Both the position numbers and the translations under genes were made by a program. Shown one piece after another: positions 15,034-21,269 of a DNA stretch of 25,921 nucleotides. Location of the stretch: NCBI GenBank assembly GCA_005880605.1, contig VBIS01000164.1, forward strand, positions 1 through 25,921, written 5' to 3'. Below the pieces are notes generated by a model. It was not told the origin of the DNA. It did no database searches and saw only the letters and a program-made list of their open reading frames with translations. Within the stretch, counting starts at the first letter, position 1; every line of letters begins with the position of its first letter. This DNA comes from Chloroflexota bacterium (GTDB lineage: Bacteria > Chloroflexota > Dormibacteria > CF-121).

Positions 15034-15060
15034 GCCCACGCCGGAGCGTCCGGTGTGGGC
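15034..15060. promoter_or_regulatory. Twelve-bp hairpin in the leader of the LysA-like gene
   Basis: GCCCACGCCGGA at 15034-15045 and TCCGGTGTGGGC at 15049-15060 pair over 12 bases with a three-base loop; one pair is G-U when read on the plus strand and an A-C mismatch on the minus strand. No T-tract follows on either side. It lies between the small acidic ORF and the LysA-like gene. It could end the ssb transcript, protect the 5' end of the lysA-like mRNA or act as an attenuator. Confidence 0.5.
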
Positions 15061-15096
15061 AAATGCTATCGGGTCCCGAGCGGTGAACGGCGGAGA

Positions 15097-15231
15097 TCAG
15101 TAGTTCGATGGATCGTCGAGGCTCACCAGGTCGTAGGGATTCGAGCGGTCCGGAAAGAGATAGGCGAGCTCATCAGTGGCGTCGTCATAGGTCGGTTCGT
15201 CAGGATCGTACGGATTTGGTTCGGGAATCAA
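15097..15231 (-). CDS. Small very acidic ORF (44 residues) directly after ssb
   Basis: Too short for ordinary ORF cut-offs. A TTG start at 15231 is preceded by TAGGAGGG, an excellent Shine-Dalgarno that includes the ssb stop codon, with a six-base spacer. The peptide holds nine Asp and three Glu against one Arg, five Tyr, and the motif NPYD twice (residues 6-9 and 31-34). It ends DDPSNY and stops at TGA 15097. It matches no family I know. Being acidic and next to an ssb whose own C-terminus lacks an acidic tip, it may be a partner or a split tail. Its reading frame is open back through the ssb stop, so a frameshift fusion to ssb is also possible. I favour a separate protein because of the ribosome-binding site. 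Confidence 0.6.
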   Translation of the reverse strand: MIPEPNPYDPDEPTYDDATDELAYLFPDRSNPYDLVSLDDPSNY

Positions 15232-15242
15232 TGTCGACCCTC

Positions 15243-15623
15243 CTATGCGCCGATCGGTTCGGCTACCGGCTCACGGTTCTCCACGACGGGGCTTTCGGTC
15301 TTCGGACTCAGCATCTTCATCTGGTCCATCACCACCTCGGTGGTGTAGCGTCGCAAGCCATCCTTGCCGTCCCATTCGTGGCTACGCAGCCTGCCCTCGG
15401 CATAGATCAGCTTGCCGCGGGTCAGGAACTCCTGGCAGATCGAGGCCAGCCGGTCGAAGGCTACCAGCGAGTGATACTGGACGTCCTCCTGCCGATTGCC
15501 GTCATCGTCTTTCGAGTAGCTGTTGGTCGCCAGTCGCAGCTTGGCGATCGTGAGTCCTTTCGGACTCGTCACGATCTCCGGATCACGGGTTAAGCGCCCG
15601 ACGAGGATCACGCGGTTGACCAT
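15243..15623 (-). CDS. ssb: Single-stranded DNA-binding protein
   Basis: Binds single-stranded DNA during replication, repair and recombination. The 126-residue protein has one OB fold: MVNRVILVGRLTRDPEI at the start, GLTIAKLRLATNSY, QYHSLVAFDRLASICQEFLT and GKLIYAEGRLRSHEWDGKDG, all typical SSB segments. After about residue 105 the C-terminal region is very short and ends PVVENREPVAEPIGA; the usual DDDIPF-like tip that recruits partner proteins is missing. AAGGGAG lies before the ATG. The leader contains a G-quadruplex motif and three hairpin repeats. The gene is not in the usual rpsF-ssb-rpsR setting; rplI is about 15 kb away with no ssb beside it. Immediately downstream is a very acidic 44-residue ORF. 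Confidence 0.92.
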   Translation of the reverse strand: MVNRVILVGRLTRDPEIVTSPKGLTIAKLRLATNSYSKDDDGNRQEDVQYHSLVAFDRLASICQEFLTRGKLIYAEGRLRSHEWDGKDGLRRYTTEVVMDQMKMLSPKTESPVVENREPVAEPIGA

Positions 15624-15642
15624 TTCATTTCTCCCTTCTACG

Positions 15643-15663
15643 CCCCCACCCTTCCCCTCCCCC
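15643..15663 (-). promoter_or_regulatory. G-quadruplex-prone run in the ssb leader
   Basis: On the minus (ssb-sense) strand four G-runs of 5, 4, 3 and 5 bases are separated by loops of A, AA and T. This meets the usual sequence rule for a short-loop quadruplex, and it ends 19 bases before the ssb ATG, just upstream of the Shine-Dalgarno. Formation in the cell is not shown by sequence. Confidence 0.6.
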
Positions 15664-15737
15664 AGAGGGGGAGGGGTTCCTTATACCTCCCCCAGAGGGG
15701 GAGGGGTTCCTTATCGCCTCCCCCAGAGGGGGAGGGG
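15654..15737. repeat. Three tandem GC-rich hairpin repeats upstream of ssb
   Basis: Three near-identical units begin at 15656, 15686 and 15717 (periods 30 and 31). Each carries CCTCCCCCAGAGGGGGAGG, a palindrome with a tiny loop; the first two are followed by GGTTCCTTAT. They lie between the M23 peptidase stop (15752) and ssb (15623). The unit resembles the CCCTC...GAGGG intergenic hairpins scattered in many GC-rich genomes. They could block transcription from the upstream cluster, or be a REP-like element. No coding capacity is seen in the gap. Confidence 0.85.
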
Positions 15738-15751
15738 CTGCCTAAGATTCG

Positions 15752-16306
15752 CTACCCACCACCTCCTTTCGATTCGAGTAATGGAAGGGGATCGACCGGA
15801 ATGCCTGCGATGCGCACTTCGAAATGCAGGTGCGGTCCGGTGCTATTGCCGGTCGATCCCATGAGTGCGATCGGCTGCCCCGCGGCCACCACGTCGCCCG
15901 GTTGCACCAGCGGCCAATCGAGGTGGGCATAGAGCGTGCTGAGCTGTGCGTCGCGCGCTACCACGATGTAGAGGCCGTAGCCGCCGCGCTCCCGGTGCAT
16001 CGTCACCACGCCCGCGGTCGCGGCGTGGACCGGGGTATCGATTGGCCCCGCCAGGTCGATGCCGCTATGGAAGTGGCCGCCCGGGCATGCCGCCGACCAT
16101 GGCTCGATCTCGAGGGTCGTACACCCGAACGGCTGCGTCAGGCTGGCGTGGTTCACCGGCATGAGGAGCGAGCCCACCCGTCCCTGCTGGGCCTGCACCA
16201 CCATGCCGGCCAGCAGGAGCGGCACCCCGAAGAGCCCGGCAACGGTCGCGAGCAGTGGCCTGCGCCAGGACCAGGCGAAGAGCGCGACCCGAGCCGTGGT
16301 CAACAT
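15752..16306 (-). CDS. Membrane-anchored M23 (LytM-type) peptidoglycan peptidase
   Basis: A 184-residue protein with one N-terminal hydrophobic anchor (about 18-38, RRPLLATVAGLFGVPLLLAG) and an extracellular M23 zinc-peptidase domain. The active-site set is intact: HSGID (H80, D84), LYAHLD (H128) and GPHLHFE (H159, H161). M23 enzymes cut peptide cross-links in the cell wall. It begins two bases after the stop of the VirB6-like gene, so the two are co-transcribed. In type IV secretion systems a wall hydrolase of this or another type (VirB1-like role) opens the wall for the channel. Two Cys residues (62 and 74) may form a disulfide. The Gly-rich C-terminus ends just before the hairpin repeats. 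Confidence 0.9.
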   Translation of the reverse strand: MLTTARVALFAWSWRRPLLATVAGLFGVPLLLAGMVVQAQQGRVGSLLMPVNHASLTQPFGCTTLEIEPWSAACPGGHFHSGIDLAGPIDTPVHAATAGVVTMHRERGGYGLYIVVARDAQLSTLYAHLDWPLVQPGDVVAAGQPIALMGSTGNSTGPHLHFEVRIAGIPVDPLPLLESKGGGG

Positions 16307-16308
16307 CG

Positions 16309-17184
16309 CTAGGCACTCGACGCCCGGGTGGTGGCTCCCATCGCCCCCTTGACGGCGCGCTTGGCCAGCCCCTCGGCCAGGTGCTGGGCCTTGGTCTCGA
16401 GGTGCGAGGACGCGTTCATCAGCCCCGGCACCTTGATCAAGAGGTAGAGCACAGCGACCCCGTAGAGCGCCTCAAGCGGGCGACCGCTGGCCTGATCGGC
16501 AAAGAGGCTGGCGAAGCGCAGCACCAGCACCTGTCCAAACTGCATGAACACCGTGAGCAGGAAAAGGCGCAGCCACGACTGTGCATATCGCTTGGTCTCG
16601 GGCAGGATCATGCAGATGGACGCCAGCGGCGCGACCGCCAGCAGCACGGCCAGCAGGGCGAAGCGCACCACGTAGGTGAAGGCGACGATCACCAGCATGA
16701 CCACGATGGCCAACCGGATCGCGATCTCGAAGAGCGGGAGACCAAAGCCGTTGTTCAAGGCGAACGTCCAGGGCAGCCGCGGAGCGCCGCCCGGCAGCGG
16801 CTGCGTCCAGACCGCGTGGACCATGGCATTGTTCAGGTCGATCGCCATCTGGCCGAAGAGGAGCGCGAAATGGCCCATGGCCAGCGCCGCCATCGCCCGG
16901 GGCAGGATCACCTTCAGGGTGTAGTGGGCGCGGAAGCTGCGTTCCCACTGGCTGCGCAGAAAGGCCCAGGTAAAGATCAGCAGCAGTAAGAGATCGGCCA
17001 TGGTGAGCGTCAGCTGGAACATCGCCTGCAGCGCCGGTTCCGAGGTCAAGGGTCGCGGCGTCAGGCTGGAAAGGTCGTGGGTGCTGAGCAAGTAGGTCTC
17101 TACACCCCCGGCGATCGAGTCGCGAACGTCGTCGATCAGCTTGTTGAAGAAGCCGGTGAGCAGCCCGGTAAAGATCTCTAGCAC
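16309..17184 (-). CDS. Polytopic membrane protein, VirB6/TrbL-like
   Basis: A 291-residue integral membrane protein. About six hydrophobic helices are visible: near 58-80, 90-113, 150-170, 172-192, 203-225 and 238-254; the last 35 residues are basic and helical. This layout, an extracellular N-terminal stretch with amphipathic start (MLEIFTGLLTGFFNKLIDDV) and a polytopic core with a conserved-looking APLASICMILPETKRYAQSW segment, resembles VirB6/TrbL proteins of type IV secretion, especially those of Gram-positive and Chloroflexi-type elements. It starts with GTG at 17184, the only start after an in-frame stop, with a poor Shine-Dalgarno. It lies between a VirB2-like peptide and an M23 peptidase. 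The call is by architecture and context, not by a diagnostic motif. Confidence 0.6.
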   Translation of the reverse strand: MLEIFTGLLTGFFNKLIDDVRDSIAGGVETYLLSTHDLSSLTPRPLTSEPALQAMFQLTLTMADLLLLLIFTWAFLRSQWERSFRAHYTLKVILPRAMAALAMGHFALLFGQMAIDLNNAMVHAVWTQPLPGGAPRLPWTFALNNGFGLPLFEIAIRLAIVVMLVIVAFTYVVRFALLAVLLAVAPLASICMILPETKRYAQSWLRLFLLTVFMQFGQVLVLRFASLFADQASGRPLEALYGVAVLYLLIKVPGLMNASSHLETKAQHLAEGLAKRAVKGAMGATTRASSA

Positions 17185-17217
17185 CGATCACCATGCGCAC
17201 CGCAGCCTTCAGTCGGG

Positions 17218-17448
17218 TTAGTGATTGACCGAATCCACCAGCACGCGCACCAACAGCCCTGCCATTTCGACGCCGATCGTGCCAAACACGATCCGGCCGA
17301 TCCAGCGCTTGGCCTCCATCACACTGCGCGGCTCGATCGCGATCATTTTCCAAATAAACGCGCAGACAAAAGCGAGCGCGCCGATGCTGCCGGTCAATCC
17401 CTGCGCATACCCAGTCCAGACCTCGATGAGGTGCTTCAGCTGGTCCAT
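17218..17448 (-). CDS. Two-TM peptide, VirB2/TrbC pilin-like
   Basis: A 76-residue peptide with two hydrophobic helices (about 20-38 and 53-72) separated by a short charged loop EPRSVMEAKRWIGR. Small proteins with two helices and a loop containing an Ala-Lys-Arg pattern before the second helix are typical of T4SS pilin-like VirB2/TrbC proteins. The N-terminus (MDQLKHLIEVWTGYAQGL) has no cleavable signal peptide. The ATG at 17448 overlaps the stop of the preceding gene as ATGA; the longer open frame to 17532 lies inside that gene and is rejected. It may instead be a holin-like or membrane scaffold peptide; certainty is limited by its size. Confidence 0.55.
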   Translation of the reverse strand: MDQLKHLIEVWTGYAQGLTGSIGALAFVCAFIWKMIAIEPRSVMEAKRWIGRIVFGTIGVEMAGLLVRVLVDSVNH

Positions 17449-17807
17449 CAGCGCTTCTTTCCCAGCTGCTCGTGCACCTGCGCCTCGACATAGGACTCGA
17501 TGGCGGTGGTGAGTCGCTGCACGATGGTCCACTGTTCGAGCATCAGCCCGCGGTCCTCGCGGCGAAATTTTTGAAGGAGCTCGGGCGCGAGCGCCGGATT
17601 AGTCGAGGACGGTGCCGCGGCGGACGGAGGCCGAAGCGGGGTCACCAGCGTCGGGATGACAGGCGCCCGAAAGCTCGGCAGTACGAGCGGCGGCGGACGA
17701 AAGGCGCTGCGATGAGGCTGGATCGCCAGGTGGATGCCAAGGCCGGTGAAAGCGGCCAGTACGGTGACCTCGCCTCCGATGACGGCTAGCTTCCAGGATG
17801 GGCGCAT
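17448..17807 (-). CDS. Single-pass membrane protein with Pro-rich linker, unknown
   Basis: A 119-residue protein, first gene of the cluster. One hydrophobic helix (about 7-28) follows a short basic N-terminus, then a Pro-rich stretch (about 31-75) and a charged C-terminal helix (76-119, ELLQKFRREDRGLMLEQW and onward). This looks like a protein anchored in the membrane with a linker that could span the wall and an outer helical domain. I recognise no family. The ATG at 17807 is chosen because GAGGAG lies just before it and the promoter start would fall near 17842; a TTG at 17840 is the alternative. The stop overlaps the VirB2-like start (ATGA). Confidence 0.7.
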   Translation of the reverse strand: MRPSWKLAVIGGEVTVLAAFTGLGIHLAIQPHRSAFRPPPLVLPSFRAPVIPTLVTPLRPPSAAAPSSTNPALAPELLQKFRREDRGLMLEQWTIVQRLTTAIESYVEAQVHEQLGKKR

Positions 17808-17848
17808 GGAGGACTCCTCGAGAGGGTCGACGGGCGGCAACGCTGCCT

Positions 17849-17877
17849 ATCCTGCCACAAATCTGTATATTTGTCAA
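17849..17877 (-). promoter_or_regulatory. AT-rich promoter with inverted-repeat operator for the VirB6-like cluster
   Basis: On the minus strand TTGACA (17872-17877) is followed by a 17-base spacer and CAGGAT (17849-17854), a -10 that keeps the key A and T positions. Between and overlapping them sits the inverted repeat ACAAAT (17857-17862), six-base spacer, ATTTGT (17869-17874), so a bound repressor would cover the promoter. The AT-rich patch stands out in GC-rich surroundings. It lies about 42-70 bases before the first gene. Confidence 0.65.
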
Positions 17878-17892
17878 GACGAATAGCGGGGT

Positions 17893-18807
17893 TCAGCGGC
17901 CTCGGAGCAGGTCCTCCAGCGCTTCTGGGAGTCCACCGAAGCGGAATTGATAGCCCGCGGCCTGCACCTTTTCCGGCACCGCGCGCCTGCCGTCGAGCAG
18001 GAGCTCCGACTGTGGACCTAACGCGAGCTTCAGCAGGAAGGCCGGTACGGGAATCACCGCCGGACGCTTGAGCACGCGTCCCATCTCTCGCGCGATGTCT
18101 CGCTGGCGCCGAACATCGGGCGCGGTTGCATTGATGGGCCCGCTGAGTCGCTCATCTTGTAGCGCCAGGCGATACACGCCGACCAGATCGTCGATATGGA
18201 TCCAGGTGAACCACTGCCGTCCGTCCCCATATGGGCCAACCAGCAACCGAACCGGCAGCGTGATCAAGCCAAAGGCGGGCGCCCCTTTGCCGAACACCAT
18301 CGCGGTCCGAATCCGGGCGACACGAACACCGAGCAGTTCGGCTTTCTGCGCCGCGGCCTCCCAGAGCTGCCCCATGCGCGCCAGGAACGAATCCCCCACT
18401 GGCTCGTCTTCGCCGACGACCTTGTCGTCGGGCCGATTGCCGTAATAGTCGATACCGGCGGCGTTGACGAGAACCGCCGGTCTCCGGTCTGTAGGCGTCC
18501 GCTCGATGGCGCCGACGAGCGCCGATGTCGGCGCCACGCGGCTGGCGACGAGCTCAGCCATGCGCTCCCGCGTCCAGCGGCCGCTACCGATGCTGGAGCC
18601 TGCGAGGTTGACGACCGCACCGCTCCCGCTCAGCTCCGAGGCCCATGCACCATCAGGGCTTTTGGCGTCCCAGTTGACGTATCGGACGCCGCCACCTGCG
18701 TGGGACTGCCCGCGTGTGAGGACGACCACTTCATGTCCGTCCCGGACGAGGGCCGCGGTGAGATGGCTCCCGATAAAGCCCGATCCACCCGCGATCAGGA
18801 CTTTCAC
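17893..18807 (-). CDS. TIGR01777-family NAD(P)-binding epimerase-like protein
   Basis: An extended short-chain dehydrogenase of 304 residues. The N-terminal Rossmann motif is GGSGFIGSHL (7-16). VVNLAGSSIGSGRW (65-78), VNAAGIDYYGNR in place of a classical catalytic triad, and WIHIDDLVGVY are all typical of the YfcH/SulA (TIGR01777) branch. The C-terminal DUF1731 part is present: RPAVIPVPAFLLKLALG, then SELLLDGRRAVPEKVQAAGY. Substrate is unknown for most members. It starts with GTG at 18807, with AGGTGG very close upstream, and lies 19 bases after the PocR-GAF-GGDEF gene, so the two may be co-transcribed. Its stop lies 15 bases before the promoter of the VirB6-like cluster. Confidence 0.92.
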   Translation of the reverse strand: MKVLIAGGSGFIGSHLTAALVRDGHEVVVLTRGQSHAGGGVRYVNWDAKSPDGAWASELSGSGAVVNLAGSSIGSGRWTRERMAELVASRVAPTSALVGAIERTPTDRRPAVLVNAAGIDYYGNRPDDKVVGEDEPVGDSFLARMGQLWEAAAQKAELLGVRVARIRTAMVFGKGAPAFGLITLPVRLLVGPYGDGRQWFTWIHIDDLVGVYRLALQDERLSGPINATAPDVRRQRDIAREMGRVLKRPAVIPVPAFLLKLALGPQSELLLDGRRAVPEKVQAAGYQFRFGGLPEALEDLLRGR

Positions 18808-18826
18808 CCACCTACATTACAGAGGC

Positions 18827-20326
18827 TCAGGGGTTGAAGCTCCGGGTTCGCCGTTCGCTGCGAGCCTGCGCGAGGCTTTGCATCGCCTGGGCGAGCAACG
18901 CTGCCCGGTCGTCCTTGCCGTGCTCGCTGGCCGCGACCCCGGTATCGACGGCGAGCCGCACGATGTCGCCGTTGGGCGTGGCGGCGTAGGGGTGTTCCTC
19001 GAGCGCCGGGCGCAAGCGGTCCGCCTGCCGCACCGCGACCGACCGGTCGGCTTCCGGGATCACCAGGCAGAACTGGCCATCACGGATGCGCGCCAGTGTG
19101 TTGACTCGTCGCGTCTTGGCCCGGATCACCGCGACAAATTCGCGCAGGATGCGGCCGAGACCAGCCTCTCCATATTTGCCGCGAAGTACTTCGAAGGCCT
19201 CGATCTCGAAGGTGACCACCGCCAGGTCGTTGTTGTAGCGCGAAGCTCGGCTGATCTCTTTGTCGAGCAGGTCCTCAAGGTAGCGGCTGCTGGATGCACC
19301 CGACTGGAGGTCGAGGAGGGCGAGCTGCTCCGCCTGCATCAGCTTGCGGCCCATGACGAGGGCATACAAGCCTTCCGCAACGAAACTCTCCAGCGCCGCC
19401 AGCGGTTCCTCGAGGTCGTCACGCGCACGGTCGAAGCCCACCACGATGGCGCCGAAGGTCGAGCCGCCCTTCTGATCCGGGATGGGCACGCCGACGACAC
19501 TCCCGGCCTTGACGGTGTCGTCGGTGAGGTAGCGTGACCAGGCGCTCTTGGAGATGTCCGGAACCGTCACCGTGCGGTCAGCATGCTTGACCCATTCCGC
19601 AATCCCCTCCACCAGGCGGCGCTTCGCCGCGACCAGTTGATCGGGCGCAGGCTGATCGAACGCCGATGCCAGGTCAGAGCCATTGTCATCGATCATCAAC
19701 ACCAGGGCGTAATCGGCGCGCGTGAGATAGAGCAACGCGTCGACCACATGCTGGGTCAGCATCTGCGCGTTCGACTCCGCGATCTCGGCCTGCAGCCGGC
19801 GCAGCGCATGGCCGACGCGCTCCTTCGCCTGCATCTCAGCCAGCAGGTTCAGCCCCACCGAGACCAGCTCGCCCGCGCCGAGGAGATTCTCGGCGTCGTG
19901 CTCCTGGACGGCGTCGGCTGCCTGGATCAGGTCGTCGGGAAAGATCTTGAGCTGGAAGGCGAGCTCGGCAAACTCTTCGACTGAGTTGGGAGCAAAGCGG
20001 ACGGCCGGGCTGACGACAGCCCCGATCTGCACCTCTTTTTCATTGCCCACCGGGGCGATGAAGTGCCCCACGCCCGACTTGCAGACGCCGATGGTTTCCT
20101 CGCCGCGCTTGAGGAACGCGGGATCGTTGTAGAGCGGGCAGGCCTTGCGTTCCTGCAGGAGCCGGCAGTACCGGGGATAGTCCTCGACCGCCGTCAGCGG
20201 ATGCGCGTCAAGGTCGAAGACCTGCAGCCGCAGGCCGGTCGTCGCCGCAAAGCGGTCGACCATCCGGGCGAACTCCGGACTGCTGACCAGGGCGCCGAGC
20301 TCGCCTTCCTGCGGTTCTACCTCCAT
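18827..20326 (-). CDS. PocR-GAF sensor with degenerate GGDEF domain
   Basis: A 499-residue soluble sensor. Residues about 15-165 form a PocR-type ligand-binding domain, with VFDLDAHPL, RYCRLLQERKACPLYND and CKSGVGHFIAPVG and three cysteines (54, 63, 82) in the spacing seen in that family. Residues about 190-335 are GAF-like (VVDALLYLTRADYALVLMID, GVPIPDQKGGSTFGAIVVGF). Residues about 340-499 have the shape of a GGDEF domain (SRYLEDLLDKEISRASRYNN) but the active-site loop is RDGQF and the Asp of the metal-binding strand is Glu (FEIEAF), so cyclic-di-GMP synthesis is unlikely. The ATG at 20326 is chosen over a TTG three bases earlier. An inverted repeat lies 17 bases upstream. Confidence 0.88.
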   Translation of the reverse strand: MEVEPQEGELGALVSSPEFARMVDRFAATTGLRLQVFDLDAHPLTAVEDYPRYCRLLQERKACPLYNDPAFLKRGEETIGVCKSGVGHFIAPVGNEKEVQIGAVVSPAVRFAPNSVEEFAELAFQLKIFPDDLIQAADAVQEHDAENLLGAGELVSVGLNLLAEMQAKERVGHALRRLQAEIAESNAQMLTQHVVDALLYLTRADYALVLMIDDNGSDLASAFDQPAPDQLVAAKRRLVEGIAEWVKHADRTVTVPDISKSAWSRYLTDDTVKAGSVVGVPIPDQKGGSTFGAIVVGFDRARDDLEEPLAALESFVAEGLYALVMGRKLMQAEQLALLDLQSGASSSRYLEDLLDKEISRASRYNNDLAVVTFEIEAFEVLRGKYGEAGLGRILREFVAVIRAKTRRVNTLARIRDGQFCLVIPEADRSVAVRQADRLRPALEEHPYAATPNGDIVRLAVDTGVAASEHGKDDRAALLAQAMQSLAQARSERRTRSFNP

Positions 20327-20342
20327 CAATGCTGTCCGGGCT

Positions 20343-20366
20343 TTGAAGGCATGGCTCGACCTTCAA
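20343..20366. repeat. Inverted repeat upstream of the PocR-GAF gene (candidate operator)
   Basis: TTGAAGG at 20343-20349 and CCTTCAA at 20360-20366 form perfect 7-base arms with a 10-base spacer, a size suited to a dimeric regulator. It is 17 bases before the PocR-GAF-GGDEF ATG and could control that gene. The rest of the gap 20327-20504 holds no gene that I can see. Confidence 0.45.
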
Positions 20367-20491
20367 GGCAACAACGCTGTAACGGCGGAAAACCTGTCGC
20401 GGCACCTGGGCAACCGCCTGAATTCGGGCTGTATTCGATCCGGAGGCCCGCCAAGAGGCCCATTCTAGGCCCGGTTTTGGCGATCCATCGG

Positions 20492-20497
20492 TAGACT
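20492..20497 (+). promoter_or_regulatory. Possible -10 element giving a leaderless ABC mRNA
   Basis: TAGACT lies seven bases before the GTG start of the ABC ATPase gene, and no Shine-Dalgarno is present. A start of transcription at about 20505 would give a leaderless mRNA, as is common in Actinomycetota and Deinococcus. No good -35 was found. Confidence 0.35.
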
Positions 20498-20504
20498 GGG
20501 CACG

Positions 20505-21269
20505 GTGCTGTCCACCCGCCTCCTGACCAAGCGCTACGGCAGCCTCACGGCGGTGGAGGACCTGGACCTGGAGGTGGGCGCCGGGGAGCTGTTCGGCTTC
20601 CTCGGTCCCAACGGGGCCGGCAAGACAACCACCATCAAGATGCTCGTGGGACTGCTGCGACCGAGCAGCGGCAACGCCCGGGTGGCCGGGATCGACATTA
20701 CGGCCGAGCCGGAGAAGGCCAAGGCGCTGATCGGCTACGTGCCGGACGCCGCCACCCTCTACGACAAGCTCAGCGCCCGCGAGTTCCTCGAATTCTCCGG
20801 CGATCTCTACCATGTCGAGCGGCGGCTTCGCGATCGCCGGATCGCGGCGCTGCTGAACTTGTTCGATCTCCGGGAGCGCGGCGACGACTTCCTCTCGGGC
20901 TATTCGCGCGGCATGCGGCAAAAAGTCTCGCTGGCGGCGGCGCTGCTGCACGACCCGCAGGTGCTCTTCCTCGATGAGCCGACCGTCGGCCTCGATCCCC
21001 AGAGCGCCCGACAGATGAAAGACATCCTGCAGGACTTCTGCCGTGAGGGGAAGACTGTCTTCTTTTCCACTCACATCCTCGAAATCGCCGAGCGGATGTG
21101 CACCCGGCTGGCCATCATCAACCACGGCCGCCTGGTGGCGATGGGCAGCCTGCAAGACCTCCGGCACATGGTCGGGCAGGACGGGCAGTCGCTGGAGCAG
21201 ATCTTCCTCGAGCTGACCGGCAGCCGCGAGGACGACGTCAGCGCGGTATTGCGTGGCCTCGAAGGCTAG
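20505..21269 (+). CDS. ABC transporter ATP-binding protein (ABC-2 exporter type)
   Basis: A 254-residue ATPase subunit that powers an exporter. Walker A is GPNGAGKTTT (34-43), the signature is SGYSRGMRQK, Walker B with catalytic Glu is VLFLDEPTVGLDP, and the switch His is in STHILEIAE. The sequence belongs to the CcmA/ABC-2 branch that pairs with a membrane-only permease. The GTG at 20505 starts right at the conserved beta-strand, with TAGACT seven bases upstream. The partner permease starts inside its 3' end (17-base overlap). This pair is the only long plus-strand transcription unit in the window. Confidence 0.95.
   Translation: MLSTRLLTKRYGSLTAVEDLDLEVGAGELFGFLGPNGAGKTTTIKMLVGLLRPSSGNARVAGIDITAEPEKAKALIGYVPDAATLYDKLSAREFLEFSGDLYHVERRLRDRRIAALLNLFDLRERGDDFLSGYSRGMRQKVSLAAALLHDPQVLFLDEPTVGLDPQSARQMKDILQDFCREGKTVFFSTHILEIAERMCTRLAIINHGRLVAMGSLQDLRHMVGQDGQSLEQIFLELTGSREDDVSAVLRGLEG

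Noticed and set aside
15654..15737. CRISPR array
   Set aside because: Only three palindromic GC-rich units with almost no spacer and no cas genes; it is an intergenic hairpin repeat.
20450..20480. Three GGCCC copies at 11-12 base spacing as possible iterons
   Set aside because: Short, GC-rich motif expected by chance in such sequence; no replication gene beside it.
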